Source: Symbiodinium natans (Eukaryota > Sar > Dinophyceae > Suessiales > Symbiodiniaceae). Taken from it: a DNA stretch of 55,000 nucleotides. The stretch's first letter is position 1. Every line of letters begins with the position of its first letter. This document shows, piece by piece, positions 44,591-54,840 of this stretch. Below the pieces are notes generated by a model. It was not told where the DNA came from, searched no databases, and worked only from the letters and a program-made list of their open reading frames with translations. The stretch lies in the NCBI GenBank assembly GCA_905221605.1, contig CAJNDS010000525.1, positions 2,501-57,500 on the forward strand. Direction: 5' to 3'. A program made the position numbers and the translations under genes.

Positions 44591-46640
44591 CCCTCGACGC
44601 ACGTCTTTTTACACGCCCGGCTGATGCGTGACGCCAAAGGGCCTCTGGGAATTGCTATTGGGTTTCGGATTCGATTCCAACAGAACATCAACTACCCTGC
44701 GTTCTCATCCGAGCTTAGGTTCGGACGAAGCAGCAGCCTTGACCCTGTGCTGCCAGTCTTCGAACTGAGCCTGGCAGCCGAAAGGAATCCTACAATCTGA
44801 AAAGATCCTACCTCTCGGTGTATAAAGCATGTGTACAGCGCGTGTAGCTCGGTAGTTGCCTTTGCATCTGACCAACTCCCAGAGCCTGCATCGAAGTCAC
44901 TGTTGTTGCTCATGTTCTTGGGTTGTTTGCTGCGCGTTTTGGGGATGGACGGACAGCTGCAACATCTGCAAGGTTGTGCAAAAGTGAGTAGCACAGTGGC
45001 ACAGTGGCATGTCGCGGCACTTCTCTGCCATTTCTTTTTAGGAGCGTAGTATCCAGCATGCAATCTGACATGAGGCTTGCGCGCAGGACTTGCTGCCAGC
45101 GGGAGAACTGCTCTGGCCTGGCCAAGAAACCAAGACAAAGCAATCTGGGCATCTAGGTCAAGCAGGCAGGTCGACGTCAGCAACGGCCCAAAAGCCAGCC
45201 TTGCCGACGCATGGTGTAGGGTGCAGTATACTTCGGGTTCAAGGCTTGGGCTCATAGGCATTGAGTATGGCTGAGTGAGCTGCGGTTGCCAATTCGGCGG
45301 GGGCTGTTGAGGCGCAGGTGAGTTTGCGCCGCCTGCAACTGTGCTCGCAAAATGCGTCTGTGCCTGCAACATTGCTGCTTTCACTGTCACTGTTGAACTT
45401 GCATTTGTTTTGTTTTGCTTTCGTTGCCTTTGTTTTAGCTTTGCCGCCTTTGTCACCATCAATCAGTGCCCCACCTGAGTGCTTCTTGGGCTTTGGGTGC
45501 ACTGTCACCGCAACTCAGACTCCACATGTTTCATTTTCGCCTGAAGCAATCTCTTCCGCGTGCTTGCGCGGTCGATTGACGCGATCCTGCTCAATTGCTC
45601 GGTGGATTCGCGGGGAAATTGTAGAGGGGGGGGGGGGGGAGGAGGTTTGTGCACCAACCATCTTGGATACCCAACTCATCAAAGTCTATGGAACCCAGGA
45701 GAAACTCGGAATCAAATCATCTCATTCGGACAACTCCCTGTCAACTCCTTCAGTGCAGCCGTCAAAGAGAAGCCACTCTGTGGCTTCTGGGGTTCTTTCT
45801 GCGCTGCCAGCGCGGTAGCTTTGGACGCCTTGGTCACCTGGCTCATTCATGCTGATTCATGCTCATCCACTCATTGCGTCTTTGTGGCTGCCAAGGCTAT
45901 GGCTCAAAATGGTTTTACACTCAGGCTCAAGGCTGTGACCTAGCAGATCTGGTGGTGCAAGTATTGCGTACTTGCCTGCTCAACTTGTCTTCGAATGTCC
46001 TCGTTGGGTATGAGCTGGTGAACGAGAACCTGCCGATTGTGTTTCGTGATTGTTTGGGCCTGCTCAATGCCCGTAATCTCCAATCTTGGAACGTCAGGAG
46101 ATCAACAAACCCTTAAACAGGCTCGGAAGCCCAGGAGACCTTCTCATAGGATTATAGTATAGGCTTTGGGCTTGGGAATGAATGGCTTTGGAACCCTTGA
46201 AGCCTGAAGCAGGAAGCAGAACGGTAGCATGGAAAGCCGGAGTGTAGCCTCGTGGCCACAACCCGGGCAGTTGCTGCTGTCCGCAGCGGAGTGTGCCAAT
46301 CTGTCAATGGCACAGTCGCTACCTCAGCTTTAGCGCTTGGTGCTTTTTCCATAGCCCAAGTCTTGCGTAGCATTCTGAGAAGGCCTTCTTCTTCCGACAG
46401 CTCAGCACCCCTTGCAAACCCACCAATGTCAGAAAAACCAAGCAAGACAAAACCGTAGCATGCGCTGCAAGTAGATCCCGGACATGCCACAATGCCAGCT
46501 GGCAATTCCCAAAGTCGCATAGTCGGGCACTAGCTAGATCCGCCACTTGCTCTTCGCCGCACATGCCCCGACCTTTGATTAAACAGAACTGCATCGGACC
46601 TTGAGGTGTCGTGTCCTGCATGACCCAGGTTTGTGAGTCG
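44591..46640. other. Host-like GC-rich DNA with unclear minus-strand coding
   Basis: Composition returns to that of the left part. A minus-strand frame at 45239-45508 gives VHPKPKKHSGGALIDGDKGG then KAKTKATKAKQNKCKF, and a neighbouring frame continues RIASIDRASTRKRLLQAKMK upstream. They could be fragments of one gene or of a decayed retroelement, but splice sites were not resolved. A G-run lies at 45626-45639. Confidence 0.3.
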
Positions 46641-46770
46641 CCATAATATACCCTAATATACCCTAATATACCCAAATATACCCTAATATACCCCCAATAT
46701 ACCCGAATATACCCTAATATACCCTAATATACCCCCATATACCCTAGTGTACCCTCATATACCCCCATAC
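46641..46770. repeat. 10-bp array, unit TACCCTAATA
   Basis: About 12 units of ATACCCTAAT with C-run and base variants. It resembles the plant-type telomere word CCCTAAA but with an exact 10-bp step. It is followed after about 110 bp by a reverse-complement partner. Confidence 0.9.
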
Positions 46771-46879
46771 CCTGGTAAACCCGATTCCTCATCAGAAGCG
46801 CAATCTTGCGACGCTGCACAAGAGCGCGGCTTCCCGGCTCTTCGTCGCGAAGGTTTGCTTTCCCGATCGCCATGAAATT

Positions 46880-46975
46880 GGGGCATATTGGGGTACATTT
46901 GGGTATATTGGGGTGTACTAGGGTATATAGGGATATATTGGGGAATCTTGGGGTATATTAGGGTACATCATTCAT
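46880..46975. repeat. Inverted partner of the TACCCTAATA array
   Basis: Words such as TTGGGGTATATTAGGG and GGGTATATTGGGGTGTAC are the complement of the preceding array. With 46641-46770 this makes a degenerate inverted repeat with arms near 100 bp around a unique spacer. Confidence 0.85.
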
Positions 46976-47056
46976 GCAAAGCTGTCGATCCATAGGAGTC
47001 TGATCCAGCTAGTGCAAAGCTTTCATCGCTTTAGGCAGCCAAGGTCATTTCCTTAC

Positions 47057-47139
47057 ATCCAGCGCCCTGTGCGCATTGTATGTTGCCTTGCTGTTGTGCT
47101 CCTCCAATCACAAGCTTGATACGCTTGGTGGTTTCAACA
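47057..47139 (-). CDS. Minus-strand exon, unknown gene
   Basis: On the minus strand, after GTGAG, the frame reads TTKRIKLVIGGAQQQGNIQC then AQGAG and meets a GTAAGG donor. It is one of several minus-strand exon-like pieces between 47.0 and 48.9 kb that may form one gene. Confidence 0.35.
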
Positions 47140-47244
47140 CTCACATGGCAAGCCAGGGCTCCCGCAAAAAGTCGCTCCACAACAGGGCGCCAACACAGCC
47201 TGAACCATCCCACTCACGCAATCTTGAATCTCGAGCTCCAAACA

Positions 47245-47356
47245 TCCCACTCCCTTTAGTCGATGCGGTCTTTTGAAATGCTGGTCTTGATGGCTCTACA
47301 TGGCGCGCAATGGCCTGCCGAAACATCTGGTGGCACAAGGGGCACTTGAGCGACTC
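47245..47356 (-). CDS. Minus-strand exon with a CxxC...H motif
   Basis: After TCGGCGCAG (minus strand) the frame reads ESLKCPLCHQMFRQAIARHV then EPSRPAFQKTASTKGSG. CPLCHQMF...ARH resembles a single C2H2-like zinc finger. The end of the exon is not defined. Confidence 0.4.
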
Positions 47357-47627
47357 CTGCGCCGACGCAGGTATTTGGTGCAAAGTTTGCGCACACATGG
47401 CTGCAGCCAGTCTTGATTAACAAATTGGCAATGAGCACTGAAGTCTTCAAGTCAAGTACAGAGATCTGTGATGCTCTGTTTGGGGCATTGGGAGACGAGG
47501 CCTCCACGCGTCGCGCGCCTTGTGTGAATGCCACAGTGACCTGGCTTGTTCTATACGTCCAAGTCTCAGCAGCAAACTGTGTCCACTTAGCTGCTTGGGC
47601 TAGAAAGTAGGCGTTCGCGAAAACAAA

Positions 47628-47725
47628 ACGACCGTTTTGCCTTCTCCTGCACTGTGTCGCCCAAGATCCGCTTCTTTTCCTCGGCCGAAGCTTCGTGGTC
47701 GTAGATATAGTGGCCGCTGTACCTC
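47628..47725 (-). CDS. Minus-strand exon, charged peptide
   Basis: The frame reads RYSGHYIYDHEASAEEKKRI then LGDTVQEKAK on the minus strand. The composition is clearly protein-like; the 3' end is unclear. The family is not recognised. Confidence 0.4.
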
Positions 47726-47854
47726 TTTAATCACTTTAGTCCACAATATTCAGAATGCAACAAGTAGTCCCACGCGCTCTCCCAAGCCGAGTGGCCCAGG
47801 GACCACGAGCGTGACTCCCCCTGCGCTCTTCTCTTGTGCTTCCTCCATACTCAC

Positions 47855-47889
47855 CTCCGCCACTTTTGTTCGGAGCTTAGCAATGTTGC
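47855..47889 (-). CDS. Minus-strand mini-exon with good splice sites
   Basis: A 35-nt piece between a TTATAG acceptor and a GTGAGT donor (minus strand) reads NIAKLRTKVAE. If the donor is skipped the frame continues VSMEEAQEKSAGGVTLVVPG. It supports a minus-strand multi-exon gene here. Confidence 0.35.
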
Positions 47890-48466
47890 CTATAAGCCGA
47901 ACAGATCGCTGCGGTCACATAGGGCCTTCCGAAGCCACTTCCGTGGAATGCCCTTGGCAGGGCGGACCTTCAAGACCCCGTGTTGCTTGCATGGCTTGAA
48001 ACTCTAAATCCTGAAAAGATCCGTCCAATCCTGCACTGCATACGGATCGTGAGGCAGCATGTTGCTCCGAATGCTTTTGGTACTTCCTGGTGCAATATGC
48101 ATACATGAGACTTCGTATTTAGAAGTGCCACCTGCTTTCCGATTTGCGACTTGCAGAGCAGAAGGTAATTGCTCATAGGGCACCAGAAACCGGAAAGCTG
48201 TTTGACAGCAGATACTCGAAAACCAGCTCGGTAGATTTCAGCATCTCTTGAGGTGTGAATTCTCTTTGGATGTCCAAAACATTGCTGAGACCCCTTTTCA
48301 CATGTTCATGGCGATTTGCATGCTGCCGGACAGCTGCAATTGCCACTATCCTAGGTTTGATAGACTAGAAAGAACATGTTGAAGCCTGGTTCGATCGAAG
48401 CCGCCTTGTTTATAGGGGGGTGGGGGGAAGGGATTTGGATATCACGGGCAACATACATTCCCACTC

Positions 48467-48641
48467 TCAGCGTCGGACTTTCTTAACATGCTCGGGATCC
48501 TCGTTTGTTGGACATTCCTTAGCATCAGTTCCGCGACTGCTCTCCCCGGCTCGGTGCGGAGACATGCTGCCAAAGTCACCCATGCCCAGTGGGATCCCGT
48601 CAATCCGCACCTGGAGATTGGGATCGCTGTCTTTAGAGGGC
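48467..48641 (-). CDS. Minus-strand exon, possibly C-terminal
   Basis: After ATCCACAG (minus strand) the frame reads PSKDSDPNLQVRIDGIPLGM then GDFGSMSPHRAGESSRGTDA, KECPTNEDPEHVKKVRR and a TGA at 48469-48467. A GTTAAG within EHVKK could be a donor, in which case the stop is not used. No domain is recognised. Confidence 0.4.
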
Positions 48642-48847
48642 CTGTGGATGGATGGTGTTGAAAGTGTGTGGTGTGCCCAGACTCCGTGAAATCATTCAAT
48701 ATGTGAATACAGAATCTCGGCTCCGCCGCACAATCCAGGACAGGCCTGTGGCAAACGTAGCCCTCAGGTGGAGGTTCCGGCGGCTCTTCCTGTTGTGGCG
48801 CACTGCGCTCAATGCCACCACGAAGGATGAGAATGCTTCAGCCCAAC

Positions 48848-48900
48848 CTCCTCCTCATCCGAAGCATCGTAGCCGAACTGTTTGCGATCACCTTCCACAT
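48848..48900 (-). CDS. Minus-strand acidic exon
   Basis: The frame reads GDRKQFGYDASDEEE up to a GTTGGG donor-like site. It is the most upstream of the minus-strand pieces in this area. Confidence 0.3.
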
Positions 48901-48904
48901 TCGT

Positions 48905-49690
48905 GAAAAAAGGCGAGGGGGGGCCGAAACCCGTGCAAGCAACTCCCCAGCACTGGAAAAAGCTGAGGGTGCCAACTGCTTGCTGCCGCATTATACGAAC
49001 GGTTGAAGCCTGGTCTTTGAAGCACTTTCTTTGGTTCAAGAGACGAAGCTTTCTAGATACAGTCAAGACAGTTCACTGCAAGCTTCAAGCGTCAGAGGAG
49101 GTGGCGATGGGACGGAGCTCCAGAGGACGACAGGCCGGCCAGGCCAGACACATCATGCCTGAGACAAGAGACCATCTCAGCTACTTTTTCTTTAAGACCC
49201 ACTCTTTTACTCTCGACAATCTGCTCTCTCGTTGGTGTTGCAACTTCTGCTCTGCAACTTCTTGGGATTCTTGGGCCACTATAGGACTACTAGAAAACAC
49301 GTGGAGGTGTCCTGGCCTTTGGGGAGAGAGTGAGTGAGTGAGTGAGACATCACATCTGGCCTCAAATATTTACAAGCAATGCGTCAAACTACGGCTCATG
49401 CCAGTCATCAACCTGTTCGTACTCGCGTTTCGCCCCAGAACTTTTCTGTCGTCACAAAGAGAACTCAAAGCTTGAAGGGCTTTTCGCGACAGGTTTGCCA
49501 ATGTTTGTTCAAGCTTTCTCACCAGAGACGACACGTCGTGTCACCTTCTACAGCTGCACAGCACTCGTACTCTGCCCAAACATTGCAGTGCATGACCGAG
49601 TTCCCAGCCATGACCACACGACTTGTGAAGCACAGCTGCGTGATTACAGGCATGGGGAAAGATAGAATACTAAGAGTGGTAAATCACAGC
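48905..49690. other. No supportable gene
   Basis: Unique GC-moderate DNA with a short GAGT tandem at 49328-49346. Open frames on the plus strand lack domain signal. Confidence 0.3.
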
Positions 49691-49691
49691 T

Positions 49692-49832
49692 ACATACATC
49701 AAGGTAAGAGGACGTGCGAGATGGCCGCTGAGATGGCCCTAAGAGCCCTGCTGCTGCACCACGCGATCCATTGCCAGGTCGTCATCGTCGCTGAGGCCCC
49801 CGACGTCGACACCGAGGGAACCTGCGGAAGCT
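49692..49832 (+). CDS. Exon-like piece before the telomere-like tract
   Basis: The plus frame reads RTCEMAAEMALRALLLHHAI then HCQVVIVAEAPDVDTEGTCG and runs directly into the CCCTAAA array. Composition is protein-like; splice sites are unresolved. Confidence 0.28.
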
Positions 49833-49891
49833 CAACCCTAAACCCTAAACCCTAAACCCTAAACCCCAAACCCTAAACCCTAAACCCTAAA
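49833..49891. repeat. Interstitial telomere-type tract (CCCTAAA)n
   Basis: Eight copies of CCCTAAA, one as CCCCAAA. TTTAGGG is the telomere repeat of plants and of dinoflagellates. Neighbouring sequence is unique on both sides, so it is interstitial. Confidence 0.95.
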
Positions 49892-49929
49892 ACAAGGTGT
49901 TGCCATGGAGATGTGCAGTGGACAACTCG

Positions 49930-50020
49930 AGAATGTTCGAGGCCGACACCCGAAAGCTGCCCATCAGCTTTAGGCGTGCGGCGGACCAGCACCTCTCTCG
50001 TTACAACGCAACATTCTCAT
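49930..50020 (+). CDS. Exon-like piece after the telomere-like tract
   Basis: The plus frame reads NSRMFEADTRKLPISFRRAA then DQHLSRYNATFS before an ATT-rich microsatellite. A related plus-strand piece at about 50127-50180 reads EGLYKSALGEQHLARKGHAA. They may be successive exons; the protein is unknown. Confidence 0.28.
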
Positions 50021-50039
50021 ACATGCTGCAGCTTCAAAG

Positions 50040-50115
50040 ATTATTAGTATTACTATTATTATTATTATTACTATCACTATTACTACTATTACGATGATGA
50101 TGATTATTATTAGTA
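50040..50115. repeat. (ATT/ACT)n microsatellite
   Basis: Trinucleotide runs of ATT, ACT and GAT type. Confidence 0.92.
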
Positions 50116-50372
50116 TTGTGTTTTCTTGCGAGCAGAAGGCCTGTACAAGTCGGCCCTCGGCGAGCAGCACCTTGCCAGGAAAGGGCACGCTGCAGGTTTT
50201 CAATGTGCTGTTGGGCACCGGGCCTTCGGATCCAGCTTTGCTCCAGTGGAGTTGTCATCCAGGTCTAAGTCCTCAGTGGTTGCATCTTATCCTGACTTAC
50301 CTAATTTACATTGTTGCATGTTGTTCTCGATGCATGGACCTGCAGCGCACACGACCACTGTGCAGCCAGATC

Positions 50373-50708
50373 ATGGCCGTGGACCCGCAACAGCTTATCT
50401 TTTGGCAGGCTTCCAAGCGTGACCTGCGAATTTCCCCCAACAGCGGATTCGCTGGGAATTTGCAATCCGTTCACAATGCGGTGACACGCGCGCGCTTTTG
50501 GCCGGAGCTTGCAGGTTGTGTGCGCGACGGGACTACTGTGACTGTTGTGAAGGACAGTAAAGCCAAAAAAATATGCCAGCCGAGCAGAGCAATGCCGCTT
50601 GCAAAAAAGCTTGCGATTCGCGACCGATTCGGGCGAGCAATCGTTGGGAAGCAAGCATTTTCGGTCACGGTCTGGGCCCAACTACGAGACCACAACAACA
50701 TTGAGTAG
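50373..50708 (+). CDS. Possible C-terminal exon, unknown protein
   Basis: The plus frame reads MAVDPQQLIFWQASKRDLRI, SPNSGFAGNLQSVHNAVTRA, RFWPELAGCVRDGTTVTVVK and ends at TAG 50706. Composition is reasonable, but no domain or splice support was found, and the tail runs up to a low-complexity region. Confidence 0.3.
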   Translation: MAVDPQQLIFWQASKRDLRISPNSGFAGNLQSVHNAVTRARFWPELAGCVRDGTTVTVVKDSKAKKICQPSRAMPLAKKLAIRDRFGRAIVGKQAFSVTVWAQLRDHNNIE

Positions 50709-50841
50709 TGTGCGAGCACCCACGGTGACATGTGCTCAGATACACCTGCACGTGGCGCAAATACAGGTGCGTATGCACACATACGGATGCAGACATTTCG
50801 CGCCCCAAACGTCCAAGAAAGACGTCCGCCCACACATGGGT

Positions 50842-51050
50842 GTGTGTGTGTGTGGGCCCGCAGATTCTTGTGCACACCTCAAAGGCCTCTGAGTACATGT
50901 GTGTGCGCGCATGTGCGCGCGCACGTGTGCGCGCGCGCACGCGCGCGCGCGCGCGCGCGAACACGCGCGCGTGCGCGCAGTCGTGCGCGCGCGCGTGCGT
51001 GCGTGCGTGCGTGCGTGCGTGCACATGCGTGTGCGCACTAACGCATGTCT
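50842..51050. repeat. Alternating purine-pyrimidine (TG/CG) tract
   Basis: TGTGTG at 50842-50854, then GTGTGCGCGC, CGCGCGCGCG and GTGCGTGCGT runs, densest at 50898-51022, with only a few breaks (GAACAC, AGTC). Open frames through it (ARARARTRAR) are artefacts. Confidence 0.95.
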
Positions 51051-51059
51051 GCGCAAGAA

Positions 51060-52900
51060 CCTGTCTTTCCGCGTATATACATGCATATGTGTGCGCATGC
51101 ACACATGCATGTGCCTCGAGCACATGTACACCATGGCAAAAGACCATTCGCCCTTACTTGAGAAACCTGCGAACCGCAGTGCAGCAAGTTGCATTCGACA
51201 CCATAGTATTGGCCAGTCGTGGTGAAACGGAGCTATGTTGTTTGTCTTTTTGGGGTGTTTGTAGTTCTCATGCGGTTAGAAATAGGCTTTGGGTTTTCTT
51301 TTGGGCTAAGACGGCTTGAGGTTTACGGTTGAGGGAAAAACTCGAAGAACGAAGGAAGCCATCGACTTACCACGTTACCAAGCGCTTTGGGTGCATCGAC
51401 TCCCTTAACAGCGGACTCCAAGACCCTTGACAAAGGAGGCACAACGACTGCTAAGATTCCAGCTGTGGTGGTGTCGCTGATGCGCGCCTTTTGATGACTA
51501 AATCATGTGCGCACCACAGCTAAACGACAAGCAACCCCACGTGCCAACCAGACAGAGAAGGTCTGAGCTGATGCAAGCTGCCTGCTCGTAAATGGCGCTC
51601 TTGACTCGCTGAAGCGTGCATGGCCTGAAAGTGTTCTACTTTGCAATGTTGATGCCCCAGCTCCCGCACAAAAACAAGACTTCCTCGGACGCTGTATGGA
51701 GGTCGTTGTGCTATGTTGTGTACCATTCTTGCAGCTTGGTGGCGTTGTCAGATTCAGCAGGCTTCGGAAAGCCTGAGTCGCAAGTGCCGAATGCCAACTT
51801 GCCCAAGCTGCTAAACCTACTGCTGAAAAAAAAAGACATTCCGGGCACATCTGCCCTCATCTGCCACCCTGCCTTCTCACCACGGAACTTGTATTGAACC
51901 GGCATTGCTGCACGGCGACCATAGCAGGGGGCTTTTCGGTGTTAAGGGTTTTCAGGGTTTTAAGTATGGGGGCCTTCTGGGCAGTCGGACGAATGCTTCT
52001 AGGGTGTTTTAAAGTCAAAAAACCATACTGAAGGGTTTGAGGGGTTTGCCGATGTCAGAGACGTCGACATCTGTTGAAGCATTCTGGTGTCAGCGGATGT
52101 CAGCGGCATCACTTGCTGTAGCGCAGTCAGCCGCTGCAGTTGAAGAAGCGAATCCAAGAAAAGGAAGTCAAAGTGTTTTTTCCCCGCCGTTGACGCGCAA
52201 TGGAGCCATCTAGTCTGCGTAGCCTGGAGCTAGGCTCGAAGTAGGCGGCCGCAGGTGGCGGAGGAGCTTTCGACGTTCAACTTCAATGCTGTGGGGAAGC
52301 TAGAGCCTAGAGTTTTGTCTGTTGGCTTGAAGGGCGCTTCTTCTGCCTCTTGAGCCATCAAGTAGCCGCCCCAGTTGTCGCAGCACTTGCGTCTGCACAA
52401 AGGCCACTTGATGCTACTCGTGCATAGGAACCCGCGTTTGCCAAGCTGGGGGCGCAGAGGATAGCAAAGGCAAGCTGTCAATGCCGTGTTCAACGGTGTT
52501 CTGGGCCCTACTTGCACTAGTTCCGTGGAGGCCTGTGAAGGCAAGGCATGGTCGCTTCAGCGCGGTGGAGGTGGAGGAGGCGGATTGCGGCTGCACTCTG
52601 AGCAAACAAACCTCAGCATCTCAAAGCACGCCCTTCATGCTGCAGGCACACCTGTGTCGCCGCGACTGCGAGCAACATTGCCATGGCATGTGTAGGGCTG
52701 CGCTCAAATCTTCCCAGCTGAGCTCTGCACATGCTCTGTGCAAACTGGGATCGGTTGGCCGCACCCTGTTGCAATGGATCAAAGTGAAGACACTGTGGAA
52801 CGCTGAAGCCTAGGCCTCATGTGAAGTCTGTGTAGCCTGCACTAGGTGGGTTTGAGCATGCACGCAGGCCTGGCCTGAAGCACACCCATTTGCTGGGGCA
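51060..52900. other. No supportable gene
   Basis: Mostly unique DNA with a TTTAGGG-like degenerate patch at about 51940-51970. A plus-strand frame at 51616-51897 ends in LPKLLNLLLKKKDIPGTS but has no further support. Confidence 0.3.
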
Positions 52901-52915
52901 CCGGCCTGGGAAAGT

Positions 52916-53654
52916 TCAAGATTTGAGTAAGGGCTCGTCCGAATGTGCTGATCCAAACTTCAGGCCCAGATCCAAACCCACTGAGGCAGAAGGCTTAGGG
53001 GGGAAGTCAGCATGCCTGCCAAGGTCCGGGCTTGTGACAGAGGTCGCACTGGACCACAGCTCCCGGCTGGTGGTGCCTAAGTCTCCAGATCGTCTTGAGA
53101 GCCAGCACAGGAGATCGGGGTGCAAGACCTTCACAATTAAAACCTGGCCCCGAAGTGGGGCATGGGAATCAAACAGGAACCTTAAACAAGCTTGTGGATC
53201 AACAAGGGTCTGCCAATGCTCAGCCTGCCGCTCTTCCAAGCTTTCTGACTAACATGCATGACTGCATAACTTGCATAGCAGCAGTCAGCAAGCTTGATGG
53301 AAGTGTGCAAGCTGAGATCTGCTGAGGCAAGTGCCAGAGCCTTTCGCCCTCTGCTTTGAACGACTCGATCTTGTGCTGCGGCAAGGTGCCAGATGCATTG
53401 CAAACGAGCGTGATGCGCTTGGGACGCTGGGCCACACAACTTGGGCAACAGTCTTCAAGGGAAGCCAGTGGAGGGACCGGAAACATAGCCAAGCCATCCC
53501 TGCTGATCCTCAAAGTACTGAAATCCCCCCTCATCACCCATTGATCCAGGTTGAAGCCCCAACTTCCTCCATTATGCACGGCTTGTCCATGTCCTCCCCA
53601 GGTTGGAAACTGATCTTGCCTGGGCTGCCAGCTCTTCGCGGTCCCCACTGCCAA
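52916..53654 (-). pseudogene. Possible decayed LINE-type reverse-transcriptase fragment
   Basis: Two minus-strand frames, 53654-53220 (…WGFNLDQWVMRGDFSTLRIS…, then RPKRITLVCNASGTLPQHKI) and 53239-52916 (…QTLVDPQACLRFLFDSHAPL…), run end to end in different frames. The RI..V.......LP....K pattern followed by a helical stretch resembles the region after the RT of dinoflagellate LINE-like elements. No YxDD is visible. The family call is tentative. Confidence 0.22.
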
Positions 53655-53659
53655 ATCGC

Positions 53660-54527
53660 TTCACGGCTTCACGGTATGGAAAGTTCGGGATGTTCGGGGT
53701 TCAGGATCCGGAAGAGGTTTCTTAACCGGACATCCAAAACCACGCAATCAACTGGGGTTGGCACGAGTGTTTCGCGGGCCGCCCCTCCTGAGGACCTCCA
53801 TCATGTCACGTGGGTGGCAATTGAAAGGGGGTGGCACCGGCTGTTACATCGCAATTTCATCTATGCTGTGTCTTTTCTTTGGTGTCGGATCATGCCTTTA
53901 ACTAAAATTAAGGCTTGCCTTATTAACAACATCTGCGCCCTTCTAAGCACGCAGCAGATTTCTTCGGCTGCTCGGTACGGTGCCTGGCGCGCTGTTCACA
54001 CGTCATCTGCCACTGCCATCATGTGCTGTGCAGAAAGGATCCCTGAACATTTTGGTGCTCAATCTCGCCTCAGAATTTCGGAGGTGAATCTTTATGCATA
54101 TGGCAGGCGCAGTCTCAATGTGCTATCCAGACATGATGACCAATCGTGCCAAAGAAACGGCATCTGAGCGCTCGGAGCAGTTTCTCTGGATGCCGCTAAC
54201 TCCTGCGCAAGAAGGGAACTCCCAAGAAAGACGTGTGGGATTCAAGAGCTTCAGCCGCTGCCATCGTACCGGATTTACAGCTCCTGTGGAGGAGTTTGAG
54301 GCTGACTTCTGTCTGAAGCTTGGGCTTGGTGAGCCGTGTACCTGAAGCTGACGATGAGTTCTTCTCTTTTAGTGTCTAAGTTGCAAGTTGTAAGCATCTT
54401 TTCCAGCCGCTGTGGCTTGTCTTGACTCTGACATACTCTGACCCATCCCCTGCACTAAGGCCGAAAGTGGATGTAAGAACCTGCCTTTTGCTTTGCGCTT
54501 GGAGATGCTCGCGCCCATTGAAGGACA
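53660..54527. other. No supportable gene
   Basis: A plus-strand frame crosses here to 54167 but has poor composition and a non-ATG start. Nothing further is recognised. Confidence 0.3.
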
Positions 54528-54599
54528 TCATCCGACATTATCGGCCAGCACAACCCCGGAGTGGTGGCGCACAAGGCTGCTGAGACCTCTGGGAGAGTG

Positions 54600-54840
54600 A
54601 TCTGCAGATGCCTGCCGCGAGCACATTTCTCCGACGCAAGACCCGGGACAGCTCGGCCTCAAGCTTTCTAAACGAACGCCCTCAACTTCGATCAGCTCTT
54701 CTGCAGTTGCTTCAGTGAAGTAGGTATAACTCAAACCTCTCCCATCCTTGCGTCTCCCCTGCCTGCGACACCATGCTCTCAGGAGGTCCACGTTTTTGGT
54801 GTCAAGGTCGGGGTGCTGGGCATCATCAGCAGAGAACGAT
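54600..54840 (-). CDS. Exon-like minus-strand piece
   Basis: The minus frame reads SADDAQHPDLDTKNVDLLRA, WCRRQGRRKDGRGLSYTYFT and EATAEELIEVEGVRLESL. It is charged and protein-like. No family is recognised; boundaries are unknown. Confidence 0.28.

Noticed and set aside
50665-51320. Arg/Ala- and His/Thr-rich ORFs on both strands
   Set aside because: They are read through the alternating TG/CG tract and have no other support.
53331-54167. 278-codon plus-strand ORF
   Set aside because: It starts at GTG, has no domain and irregular composition, and overlaps a minus-strand frame that reads better.
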